Positions 44,050 through 51,973 of a stretch of 64,000 nucleotides of DNA are shown one piece after another; positions within the stretch are counted from its first letter, which is position 1; each line of letters opens with the position of its first letter. The notes beneath the pieces were generated by a model. That model was given only the letters and a program-made list of their open reading frames with translations. It searched no databases and was not told the DNA's origin. The position numbers and the translations under genes are program-made. The DNA is from Wolbachia endosymbiont (group A) of Pogonocherus hispidulus (GTDB taxonomy: Bacteria > Pseudomonadota > Alphaproteobacteria > Rickettsiales > Anaplasmataceae). The DNA is taken from positions 1,240,001-1,304,000 of the forward strand of contig NZ_OZ034750.1 in NCBI RefSeq assembly GCF_964028195.1. The letters run 5' to 3'.

Positions 44050-44109
44050 GTTTCTCCTAATTGTGTAATAAAAAATTTTCAACTACTTCTTGTTTCCAGT
44101 TACGAAATA

Positions 44110-44646
44110 TTACCGCTCAGACTCGTGTTTCTTTTCAGCATTATAGAGCAAGTGTATAATTTCATCGTACGGTTTATCTTTGTTATGCCGTGATCTTAGT
44201 ACAGCTACATCTCTTGGGTTTTTCCCATCTGTGTCTCTAATGTTAGGGTTTGCGCCTTTTTCTAACAAAAGTTTAATTATCTCTAAGTTACCTTTGTATG
44301 AAGCTGCATGTAATGCTGTCCATTTTTCATATTTTGCTGTGTTTATATCAGCTCCTTCCTCTATTAGAAATTTAACAACTTCCAAACATCCTGCACCTGA
44401 TGCATAATGTAATGCTGTTAATTCGGGAATCTGTGTATTAATATCTAATAGATTATTTGCTGAAAATTTTACTACTTCTAGGCTACAGTTCTTAGAAGCA
44501 ATCCGCAATATTGTTTTATAATTGTCTGTAGCTTTTGCCTTCATGTAGCAATAGGTAATAACAACACATATTATCATTGTTATACACCACCAAAAATGTA
44601 GCTTATTTCTTGAGTCTCTATTCATATTTAATACTTTTTTCAACAT
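44110..44646 (-). CDS. Membrane-anchored ankyrin-repeat protein
   Basis: 178 residues: N-terminal membrane helix (KLHFWWCITMIICVVITYCY), then ankyrin repeats (ELTALHYASGAGCLEVVKFL, KWTALHAASYKGNLEIIKLL, GANPNIRDTDGKNPRDVAVL). Start at 44646 or 44625. Lies 12 bases after the gpD stop, so it is co-transcribed with the tail genes. Probably exposes repeats outside the cytoplasm or on the virion/host side; inference. Confidence 0.8.
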   Translation of the reverse strand: MLKKVLNMNRDSRNKLHFWWCITMIICVVITYCYMKAKATDNYKTILRIASKNCSLEVVKFSANNLLDINTQIPELTALHYASGAGCLEVVKFLIEEGADINTAKYEKWTALHAASYKGNLEIIKLLLEKGANPNIRDTDGKNPRDVAVLRSRHNKDKPYDEIIHLLYNAEKKHESER

Positions 44647-44658
44647 TAAATATTTGTT

Positions 44659-45609
44659 TTACTTATTTTCTCTTAACGTTGATGCTGATAACACAGTGCG
44701 ATAACCTGAACTATCTAACACATGTTCTGCTCTGTCAATTATCCACTCACCGTCTATATCTTGATGAAATTCTAATAAGCTAAGTTTCGCCTCTGCAAAT
44801 AGTTCTGGATTACCAGGCATAGTGATATCCAATACTGCATTATTTCGCTTTAGTTGTTTTAACTTAGCATTTGCTGCACTGATTGCTGATTCTACATTAG
44901 AGTAAAGCGTTTGTATAGTATAACTTGGACTACCAGTGCCAGCTGTTTCTGACATAGTTTCACCTTTTTCATAGCTATGCCATTTCGCAATTACCGAGGT
45001 GTACCTGCTCACTGTAAAGTGCACTTTCCAATTTATTGTGTCTTGAGGTCTAATAGCTGTTGTTCCTAAAGCTTTTCCAGTTGCCGACTTTGCTTTGCCT
45101 TTTGGAATAAAGAGTATATATCCGCCAGCTAGTTTTGCCATTGCTTCGCGTTCTATTGCTATTTTCGTTAGTAAACTTATATCACTTTCTTCTGTTTGGT
45201 TAATATGTGGAATCAACACATTTTCAAATTCTTCTGCAACTCTGCACCCATATCCGTGTTTTTCTGCTATTTCATTAACCAAGTTACCTAGAGTAATTTG
45301 ATGCCATTCTTTAGATACTTTTTCCTTTAATGATAGTCTTAAATTTGTTGCATGAGCCTTTATTAGTAAGGTTTTAGGTGGACTCTGCACCGTAATTTCA
45401 TTAACCGTATATATACCCATAGGTACTACTCCAGTTTCTTTGTAACCTAAAACGATACTTAATTCATTCGGAATATCTATGTTTTCATCCCTGTAATCAA
45501 CACACACTTCAACTACATCGTCTATTGTCCCAGATTCATCTGTAAGGCGCAATGATATAACTCTATCTTTAATTGATTCACATTTATCTATTATAAAATC
45601 TGGCTGCAT
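44659..45609 (-). CDS. Late control protein D (tail hub, gpD)
   Basis: 316 residues. PDFIIDKCESIKDRVISLRL, GTIDDVVEVCVDYRDENIDI, LSIVLGYKETGVVPMGIYTV, LLTKIAIEREAMAKLAGGYI and a C-terminal HVLDSSGYRTVLSASTLREN are the P2 gpD/gp27-like hub family. It links tail tube and spike. Starts one base after the gpX stop. Intact. Confidence 0.88.
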   Translation of the reverse strand: MQPDFIIDKCESIKDRVISLRLTDESGTIDDVVEVCVDYRDENIDIPNELSIVLGYKETGVVPMGIYTVNEITVQSPPKTLLIKAHATNLRLSLKEKVSKEWHQITLGNLVNEIAEKHGYGCRVAEEFENVLIPHINQTEESDISLLTKIAIEREAMAKLAGGYILFIPKGKAKSATGKALGTTAIRPQDTINWKVHFTVSRYTSVIAKWHSYEKGETMSETAGTGSPSYTIQTLYSNVESAISAANAKLKQLKRNNAVLDITMPGNPELFAEAKLSLLEFHQDIDGEWIIDRAEHVLDSSGYRTVLSASTLRENK

Positions 45610-45819
45610 TTATTCCCAGACCTTTAATTTTGACTTTTGTACTATTTTCTTAATAGTAGGAAGCTTTATCTTTAATCCTGCAGGCAAAAAGCTTCCGTAT
45701 TCTGCCAAACCTAAGTTCTCTGCTAGTACTAATTCCACTACTCCATCAGTAAATCCGTAATGTTTCCAGCAAATCAGATCTAACATCTCATTTTCTTTAC
45801 TCACATAGTATACAGTCAT
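45610..45819 (-). CDS. Tail protein X (LysM-like)
   Basis: 69 residues: VYYVSKENEMLDLICWKHYG then VVELVLAENLGLAEYGSFLP and AGLKIKLP, the gpX/LysM pattern. P2 gpX family proteins are small tail components with a peptidoglycan-binding-like fold. Overlaps gpU by four bases. Confidence 0.88.
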   Translation of the reverse strand: MTVYYVSKENEMLDLICWKHYGFTDGVVELVLAENLGLAEYGSFLPAGLKIKLPTIKKIVQKSKLKVWE

Positions 45820-46166
45820 CTATAGCTTTTTAAACTCAAACTAAATTCAACTTTTCTTGGTAGTCCATTAGGTAAAAAATACATCTGCTTTTCTTCTAAC
45901 CTAGTAATTACGAATTGTCCTAAAATATTACCTAAACTATCTACTAAAATATGTGGTTTTTCAGCTTCTTTCACACTCTTTAATTGATTTAGCCCGTTGA
46001 GATTATGTAGATAAATCATTCCTTCTAAATCTATATTTTCTACACCTTGACCGATATTTTGTAATAGTGGCATATTTTCAATACACTCAATCGTGCTCCA
46101 ACGATTTTCTCCGCTATACTTTAAACTTGTGGGAGCAAACTTATACGGACCAAGAGATAGCATCAA
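45816..46166 (-). CDS. Tail protein U
   Basis: 116 residues. MMLSLGPYKFAPTSLKYSGE, RWSTIECIENMPLLQNIGQG, ENIDLEGMIYLHNLNG and LPRKVEFSLSLK match P2 gpU, a tail component made with gpX and gpD. Overlaps the preceding tape-measure fragment by four bases. Confidence 0.88.
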   Translation of the reverse strand: MMLSLGPYKFAPTSLKYSGENRWSTIECIENMPLLQNIGQGVENIDLEGMIYLHNLNGLNQLKSVKEAEKPHILVDSLGNILGQFVITRLEEKQMYFLPNGLPRKVEFSLSLKSYR

Positions 46167-48445
46167 TAAAATGTCTCTACCGTATCAAATAAAACATCAC
46201 GTGACTTTTCTCTTATCCTTTTTATTACTTCATCTGCAAGACTACGAACATCTTGGTTAGGTTCTGCTTTAATGCTGATAGTGTAATTATTAGTGATGTT
46301 CTGAATTTTATTTTGTTCTTTATTTTCAAACTTACTCCTTGTAAAATCTGCAAATATCTTATCGCTCTCTGTAAACTTTTTCTCCTCAATAAGGCTTTTG
46401 ACTCTGAAGCTATTTTTATTTCTCTTGGAAAATTCTTTAATTATACTGTTACCTAGCAAAGGATTTCCACTGTTGAGAATATTACTTTTTAGGGTAGTAT
46501 GGACTACTTTTATTTCAGTTTTTCTTTTTTCGAATTCTTTCAGTGGGCTATTTTCCAATACTTTTCAAAATACACTTTCCCCTATCCATGAAAAAGCTTT
46601 TCCTATAGGTTCAATGAGTGATTTCCACAAGCTAGAGAAAAAGTCTTTCACCTTTTGCCAGTTATCTATAACAAGAGCTGCACCAGTAACAAGTCCAGCA
46701 ACTAAAAGTCCTATAGGGTTAGCGAGTGTTATTGCTCTTAGTCCTGTTACTACTGCAGGAAAAACTGTAGCTGATAAAAATGAAAATACTCCAAATAGGT
46801 TTGCTTTCAGACTAAAAATCGTACTTCCTAGCAATGTAAATCCGTATCCTAGTCCTACTGCTACAATTTTTAAACTTATCAAGGCTGCTACAGTACCCAT
46901 GATCGCCGTGGTTAAAGTTGGATATTTTTCTGCAAACTCTGCTATATATCTAGTTTTTTCTTGTAAAAATTCAGCTATAGATTTTAAAGTAGGCAGCATC
47001 ACTGAGCCCAGGTTCATACCAACTTCAGCTATTGCATTTCGAAGGAGTCTTAATTTATTGGCTGTAGTGTCTGCACGATTTTTGAATTCTTTTTGCAGAG
47101 AGCTTCCGTACTTTTCTGTATTAGCCAATAACTTTATTGCATCCTCATACTTATTAAAACTTCCAGCTAATAATGCAATATCATCTTGATATTCCTGACC
47201 GAAAAGTTTCATAAGGATTGTAGAACGTTCCTGATTATCCATTTTCTTTAGAGTTTGAAAAAAGTGAAGTAGTGCTTCTTCTCCGCTTTCACTGATCCTT
47301 TGTACCATTTCTTCCGCGGTTATGCCCATTTCTTCTAGTGCTGCTTTGAATTCTTTTCCTTGACCTTCAGCAGTTTGAAGTTTGCTAAGCAGTGCATTTA
47401 TAGCAGTTGCAGCTTTTGCTGGTTGTTTACCTAAACTAATAAAAGCATTTACTAAGCTACTTGTTTGTTCAAACTTTAATCCAAACTGCTTTGCAGTACC
47501 ACCAACTATTGCTAGAGCTTCAACCATATCTTTTGCTTTAGCAGCAGTGTTATCTGATAAGTGGTTGATTACATTACCAACATGCTCCATTTCACTAACA
47601 TCAATTCCATAAACGTTAGAGAGTTTAGCTATGGAATCACCTGCTTGCTCTGCAGACATATCAAATGCTGTAGACATTTTTGCCACCGTTTCTGTAAATT
47701 TGAAAAGATCTTCTTTTTTGATACCAAGTTGACCACCGCTTGCAGCTATTTGTGCTAATTCTGCAGCAGATAATGGTACAGTACGTGACATCTCTTTTAA
47801 CTTCTTAACAAATTTATCAGCTTCCTTTGTTTCTTTGTTAAACTCAACTACTTTTGCAACATCAGCCATAGCCGATTCAAAATCAACAGCAACTTTAATT
47901 GGCGCTGCAAGCGTTAGCCCTAGTCCAATAGTCTCTATAATTTGTGACTTAAAATGTGCTTTGCTTGCTAAAAAACTTTGGTGACTATGTATTGCAGACC
48001 CAAGCTTACCATACTTACCTTTTAGCACTTCAATAGAAGAACCAAGTTTATATTGATCACTTACTAATGACTTAATATTTCTTCCACTTTTTCTTACTTC
48101 CTCATTGAATGAATGCAAAGCATCTCTCTTCCTTAAGTATGCCTCTTTTGCTTTTGTTGCAGAAAATTTAGCTTTATCAAACTCAGCTTTTAAAGTTTTG
48201 CTTGGTTTCTCTACCGCTTTCATTTGTTTAGCTAAAGATTTTACTTGATCTTCAAAGCCCTTCCATGATCTCCTGCTAGTTAAAACATCACTACCCAATT
48301 GCTTAAACTTTGATACTGATTTTAAAGATGAATCAAGCTTTCTTATATTCTCACCAAGATTAGAGAGTTGACTACTACTGCCCTTTATTACAGTATTAAA
48401 ACTGCCATCAAGTACTGCACCTATTTTTATCGATAATACTGACAT
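46163..48445 (-). pseudogene. Tail tape measure protein with an in-frame internal stop
   Basis: First ORF, 48445-46565, 626 residues: LSIKIGAVLDGSFNTVIKGS, coiled coil, FESAMADVAKVVEFNKETKE, LAQIAASGGQLGIKKEDLFK and hydrophobic helices (IMGTVAALISLKIVAVGLGY), the gpT family. It ends in TGA at 46567-46565. Reading on in the same frame gives KVLENSPLKEFEKRKTEIKV and a normal C-terminus (NNYTISIKAEPNQDVRSLAD ... IREKSRDVLFDTVETF) to 46163. So one codon breaks a ~759-residue protein. Tail length is set by this protein, so the break would harm tail assembly unless suppressed. A TTG at 46558 could restart the C-terminal 131 residues. Confidence 0.85.
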
Positions 48446-48562
48446 TTGAACTCCCTAGCTAATTTGCTCCATAAAATAAACTCACTAATCTCCATATCAA
48501 GAATGTGCTCAACTCCACCACCTATGATAGAGCCAAGCACTAGTATTTCTAATCTCAAGTTT
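48427..48562 (-). CDS. E' extension, reached by -1 frameshift from gene E
   Basis: After the run of six A on the minus strand (48565-48560), the -1 frame reads NLRLEILVLGSIIGGGVEHI then LDMEISEFILWSKLAREFKC to a TAA at 48427, overlapping the tape-measure start. No start codon of its own in a sensible place. A tail-chaperone gene followed by a -1 frame extension before the tape measure is conserved across long-tailed phages. Confidence 0.7.
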
Positions 48563-48812
48563 TTTGGATAATCGGTGAAAAAAAATCCTTTAATACCTCT
48601 TGAATTTTCACATAATCAGCAATATCTAACTCTTCAATTGCTTCTTTTGCAACTGATGTCAAATTGGCAGTCAAAGTTACTTCCTTACTTAGATCACTAC
48701 CACTAAGTCTCTCAATAGCTAGATAATCTCTAACTTTTGGACGTCTAACGGTAAGTTCTGAGACAGAAATACCATCAACTGTTATTTGATTATTAAGTAG
48801 TACTGTTTGCAT
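48555..48812 (-). CDS. Tail assembly chaperone E
   Basis: 85 residues: VLLNNQITVDGISVSELTVR, RPKVRDYLAIERLSGSDLSK, then DIADYVKIQEVLKDFFSP. This is the P2 gpE / Mu gp41 family, which coats the tape measure during tail assembly. It is followed, in the -1 frame, by an E' extension (next entry). GGGGG-type site before the ATG. Confidence 0.85.
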   Translation of the reverse strand: MQTVLLNNQITVDGISVSELTVRRPKVRDYLAIERLSGSDLSKEVTLTANLTSVAKEAIEELDIADYVKIQEVLKDFFSPIIQKT

Positions 48813-48900
48813 ATTTCCCCCTAAAAGTTAATTAAATAAAAGTCTGTTTGGCTTTTACATAACTAATTTCTTTGTTATGATTATGGTGCTATAAACAGGA

Positions 48901-49182
48901 TTAGCTTTGATAAGAATCTTTTCTGTGTTCAATTGAAGTAATAACTACTGTATGCTCTGGCGCATCTATGTAATAAAGTATACGGTAGGTACTTACACGT
49001 AGACTACGTTGCCCACTTAAGTTGTGCTTTAATGGCTTTCCAAGTCCAATTGGATCAACTGTTAGACGCTCCATTATTGCCTTTTTAATCATTGACTTTA
49101 CTTTTACTGGAAGAGCCGGAATGTCTTTCTTTATAACAGATTCTGAATAGTCTATATTGTAAGGTTTAGTCCCAAAAGACAT
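48901..49182 (-). CDS. relE: RelE/ParE-family toxin
   Basis: 93 residues: YNIDYSESVIKKDIPALPVK, DPIGLGKPLKHNLSGQRSLR, VSTYRILYYIDAPEHTVVIT, SIEHRKDSYQS. The Arg-rich core (RSLRVSTYRILYYID) and IEHRKDSY end are the RelE family fold; RelE toxins cleave mRNA on the ribosome. Its start overlaps the antitoxin by 17 bases. It sits between tail genes E and the tail tube, so it is a stability or decision module carried by the phage. Confidence 0.85.
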   Translation of the reverse strand: MSFGTKPYNIDYSESVIKKDIPALPVKVKSMIKKAIMERLTVDPIGLGKPLKHNLSGQRSLRVSTYRILYYIDAPEHTVVITSIEHRKDSYQS

Positions 49183-49366
49183 CTTGATGTTTTACTCTCT
49201 TTTCTTTATAGCGTTCGTCAGCAATCTTAGACAATTCCATATCTTCAATTTCTTCTTCCATTAATTCAGTTAATAACTTTAAAACGGACTTGTCTTGAGA
49301 TTGCGCTACACTAACAAGTAAACCAGTTAGCTGCTCTATGGAATTTGTATGAGCTTTAGAATCCAT
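49166..49366 (-). CDS. RelB-type antitoxin
   Basis: 66 residues, acidic and helical: NSIEQLTGLLVSVAQSQDKS, VLKLLTELMEEEIEDMELSK, IADERYKEKRVKHQDVFWD. The C-terminus 'ELSKIADERYKE...' is typical of antitoxins that wrap RelE-type toxins. First gene of the pair. No DNA-binding fold is clear to me in the N-terminus. Confidence 0.75.
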   Translation of the reverse strand: MDSKAHTNSIEQLTGLLVSVAQSQDKSVLKLLTELMEEEIEDMELSKIADERYKEKRVKHQDVFWD

Positions 49367-49427
49367 ATTAACTATACACCTACAACTTCCTGTATTTTAA
49401 CATTTTTATGTAATTTTGTCAACTATA

Positions 49428-49853
49428 TTAGATTCCTAAAACCGTTTGTAGCAAGGCCATCTGATCAACACCATTAATCTTGCGGATCATATTCTCAGCA
49501 TCGATTTCTATCAGCTCATTGCCACCTATGGTAAGTTTATAGTAATGAGCAGCTACAGTGCATTTGAGAGTGGCTTTTTCAGCAGGTTTCCAGTTACCAA
49601 AATCAAATTCTTTAAAAATGCCTCTTAAATTGATTATTACTCCTTCAATATCATTGCTTCCGCTGCCTTGTAATCCACCCCTTAGCGTCAAAGAAACTGA
49701 ATTCCCATTTATCAACCCAAATAGCCGAAAGAGCTCTGTATCGTATTCAGAAAAAGTGAAATCTGCTTCAAGCTTTTCCATGCCCATATCAATATTTACT
49801 GGAATATCCATACCACCAGCACGGTACTCCTTATATGTTAAAAACAAGTTCAT
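49428..49853 (-). pseudogene. Major tail tube protein (FII), N-terminally truncated
   Basis: The ORF is 141 residues: YRAGGMDIPVNIDMGMEKLE, DFTFSEYDTELFRLFGLING, VSLTLRGGLQGSGSNDIEGV, and LTIGGNELIEIDAENMIRKI near the end, matching P2 FII. Full-length FII begins about 35 residues before the YRxGG motif. Here the first nine codons (MNLFLTYKE) come from the IS110 end at 49832-49853, so the native start is lost. No tail sheath gene (FI) is present beyond it. Confidence 0.85.
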
Positions 49854-50008
49854 AAATATTACAAAGTGGTAATACTAAGAACATGCAGAGAAGAGGAACC
49901 GTGGTATTCCTTGGTCATAAGGACCGTAACAGAGCAAGGTTCTCTTCTTTGGTTTATTATACTGAAAGTTCCGAACAACTGATTGAGCGTTGAGGCTCGT
50001 ATATAAGG
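49832..50008 (+). mobile_element. IS110 left-end remnant with candidate bridge-RNA hairpin
   Basis: Inverse of 241-423 with most bases conserved: the same ends (CTTATAT ... ATATAAG) and the same outer stem (49887-49900 with 49938-49950). The inner stem is GGTC/GACC around ATAAG, and the variable loop differs. No transposase follows: the inner edge joins serine-recombinase coding DNA. It is either a solo end left by recombination or a short non-autonomous unit. Confidence 0.75.
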
Positions 50009-50467
50009 AATACCAACGTAGAGTATTAGAAAATAAAAATGATGAATCATCAGAGAAAAAGTTTGCAAGAAGAGAAAATCAAATAAAAGAAGGTATCGAA
50101 AAATTAATGGAAGATTATTATAGTCAAGAAAATGCAGGAGAGAAAGGATATATAAGCGAGGAAGAATTTAAACAGACAATGAGAAAAATGAAAGAACGCT
50201 TACAAGGGATAGAAGAAGAGAAAAAAAAGGTAGTTGATCAGAAGACAGTAGAAAAAGGAATAAGTCTTATTATAAATAGCATAAAAAATTTTTATTCTAG
50301 TGTAAAATCGAACCTGGAACAGCTAGATTGGGGAACTAAACGTGGTATTATTAAAGCATTGATAGGACAAATTAAGATAGGTCGTGATCAGGTAGAAGTA
50401 GGATTTCAGATCGAAGAACTAGCGCAGGATGGGGGAATTCTTAATTTGTATCATTGTACTACACACC
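50009..50467 (+). pseudogene. Serine recombinase, C-terminal fragment
   Basis: Coding from the IS110 edge: EYQRRVLENKNDESSEKKFA, ENQIKEGIEKLMEDYYSQEN, EEEKKKVVDQKTVEKGISLI, LEQLDWGTKRGIIKALIGQI, VEVGFQIEELAQDGG. It parallels the C-terminal arm of the 2049 recombinase (EYRRRLSELKK ... NADWLTKRDIIRTLVKRIEI). The N-terminal ~400 residues, including the catalytic domain, are missing. The frame runs on through the att half-site into DNA antisense to ispDF. This is probably the remnant of the integrase that placed the prophage here. Confidence 0.8.
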
Positions 50468-50469
50468 AT
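50445..50469. other. Phage/chromosome attachment junction (attR-like)
   Basis: TTTGTATCATTGTACTACAC plus three bases (23 nt) then AT, followed by chromosomal DNA. The same 'TTTGxAxCATTGT', 23-nt length and AT core occur at 3668-3692. Homology to the chromosomal repeat at 58591 begins exactly at this AT. Confidence 0.6.
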
Positions 50470-50527
50470 GATAAGGGGGCTAGCGGAGTTTGTCAAGCAA
50501 GTTTTTTCGTTTCTATTCCCAATAAAA
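50468..50527 (+). repeat. Chromosomal direct repeat at the ispDF 3' end, copy 1
   Basis: About 60 bp (AGCGGAGTTTGTCAAG ... TTCTATTCCCAATAAAAG) covering the last codons and stop of ispDF. It recurs at 58591-58651 with about six differences. Confidence 0.8.
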
Positions 50528-51841
50528 GTTTGTATGCAATAACACAGAAGCATGTGCTGCTATTCCTTCATTTCTTCCAATAGAACCTAATTTTTCTGCA
50601 GTGGTTGCTTTGATATTTACAAATTCATCATCAATTTCTAATGCTTTTGATATGAATTTCTTCATTTCTACTTTGTAAGGCGATATTTTAGGCTCCTCAC
50701 AAACTATAGTAATATCTAAATTAGACACGCTGTACCCTTTTTCCTTTGCTTTTTTAGCAGCAAAGTCAAGAAAGTGAGATGAATTGCAATCTTTCCATTC
50801 AGAGGAACTAGGAGGAAAGTGCTCTCCTATGTCGCCACATCCCAGTGCTCCGAGTATTGCATCAACGATTGCATGTATTGCAACATCACCATCAGAGTGC
50901 GCTTCTATTGCCATGTTGTATTCAATTTTCACACCGCAAATTTTTATAAAGCTCTCAGCACCATTTTGAACTTTAATGAACTTATGTATATCATAACCAG
51001 CTCCAACACGAAATTTTGGCTCTTCAAAGAGAAGCTTTGCCATATTGATATCCTCTTTTGTGGTTAACTTAAAATTGCTTTTCTCACCTTTAATAATCGC
51101 AACATGTTTTTTGTGCTCTACCATTAGTGATGAATCGTCAGTAAATTCTTTGTCTGATTGATGACACGATAATAATTCTTTGAAATTAAAAATTTGAGGA
51201 GTTTGTATGGCTCTGAGTTTTCCTCTTGAAATCGTAGATTCAACGAAATTATTACCCATCAATGACATAGTATCTTCAACTTCTATTGCTGGAACTACTC
51301 CTGTATATTGATCATTAATCATGAATTGAGCCAAGTTATCTATCAGAACATTTGACACAAAAGGCCTACAAGCATCGTGTATAACTACAAAATCTGGGTT
51401 AACTTTTTGTAAGCTTTCAAGCCCTAGTTTAACTGAACTTTGCCTGCTTTCTCCTCCATATATTGGACTTAGTAATTTAGTGTCTACACCTCCTGTCATC
51501 CAAGTAGCTTGACTACTTGGATCCATACTTTCTTTTTTCCTAGATTCCAGCGTCACGCGCTGGAAGGAGTGTACCGCTGATTTTTCACTTAAATAATGAT
51601 TGTACAAGAGATCCATCGCTTCCCTATAAAAACTTTCATGGTCTCTATTAATTGCTATTCTTATGTAATCTATATATTGGTTAGCCAAAAATCTTTTAAT
51701 TGTATGAAATAAAACAGATTTACCTGCAAGTTTTGTATACTGCTTAGGAATCGTAGAACTGCATCTACTGCTTACTCCCGCTGCAACTATTAATGCTGCT
51801 ATTTTGTATTTCTTGAATTTGTTAGCGCACATGTTTATCAC
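50513..51841 (-). CDS. ispDF: Bifunctional IspD/IspF (MEP isoprenoid pathway)
   Basis: 442 residues. IspD part (~1-270): IAALIVAAGVSSRCSS, IPKQYTKLAGKSVLFHTIKR, VVIHDACRPFVSN (CTP:2-C-methylerythritol-4-phosphate cytidylyltransferase). IspF part (~280-442): RVGAGYDIHKFIKV, EAHSDGDVAIHAIVDAILGA, GCGDIGEHFPPS, ATTAEKLGSIGRNEGIAAHA (2-C-methylerythritol-2,4-cyclodiphosphate synthase; metal Asp/His in GYDIH). The fusion is usual in alphaproteobacteria. Unusual: residues ~85-120 are encoded by palindromic repeats (separate entry). The 3' end adjoins the prophage boundary. Confidence 0.93.
   Translation of the reverse strand: MINMCANKFKKYKIAALIVAAGVSSRCSSTIPKQYTKLAGKSVLFHTIKRFLANQYIDYIRIAINRDHESFYREAMDLLYNHYLSEKSAVHSFQRVTLESRKKESMDPSSQATWMTGGVDTKLLSPIYGGESRQSSVKLGLESLQKVNPDFVVIHDACRPFVSNVLIDNLAQFMINDQYTGVVPAIEVEDTMSLMGNNFVESTISRGKLRAIQTPQIFNFKELLSCHQSDKEFTDDSSLMVEHKKHVAIIKGEKSNFKLTTKEDINMAKLLFEEPKFRVGAGYDIHKFIKVQNGAESFIKICGVKIEYNMAIEAHSDGDVAIHAIVDAILGALGCGDIGEHFPPSSSEWKDCNSSHFLDFAAKKAKEKGYSVSNLDITIVCEEPKISPYKVEMKKFISKALEIDDEFVNIKATTAEKLGSIGRNEGIAAHASVLLHTNFYWE
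51490..51575. repeat. Palindromic repeat inserted in frame in ispDF
   Basis: Contains CCAAGTAGCTTGACTACTTGG-type and CCAGCGTCACGCGCTGG palindromes. The second, with its AGATT lead, recurs in intergenic DNA at 58130-58153. It encodes roughly HSFQRVTLESRKKESMDPSS and QATWMTGGVD in IspD, a stretch with no place in the usual fold. Confidence 0.8.
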
Positions 51842-51973
51842 TTTTAGCGTAAGTGTATGATAGCAGGCTATCTAAAATTTCAAAATGAATAAATAGTATT
51901 ACAAATCGCAAAATACTTTCAACATAGGAAAAATAAATTGTATATTTTTCAGTAAATTGACTATGCTAAAAGC

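Noticed and set aside
46398..47189. 263-codon plus-strand ORF opposite the tape measure gene
   Set aside because: Shadow ORF in the complement of a coding gene; no ribosome site and no domain.
49990..50583. 197-codon ORF read as a complete gene
   Set aside because: The first codons come from the IS end and the last from DNA antisense to ispDF; only the middle is a recombinase fragment, so it is listed as a pseudogene.
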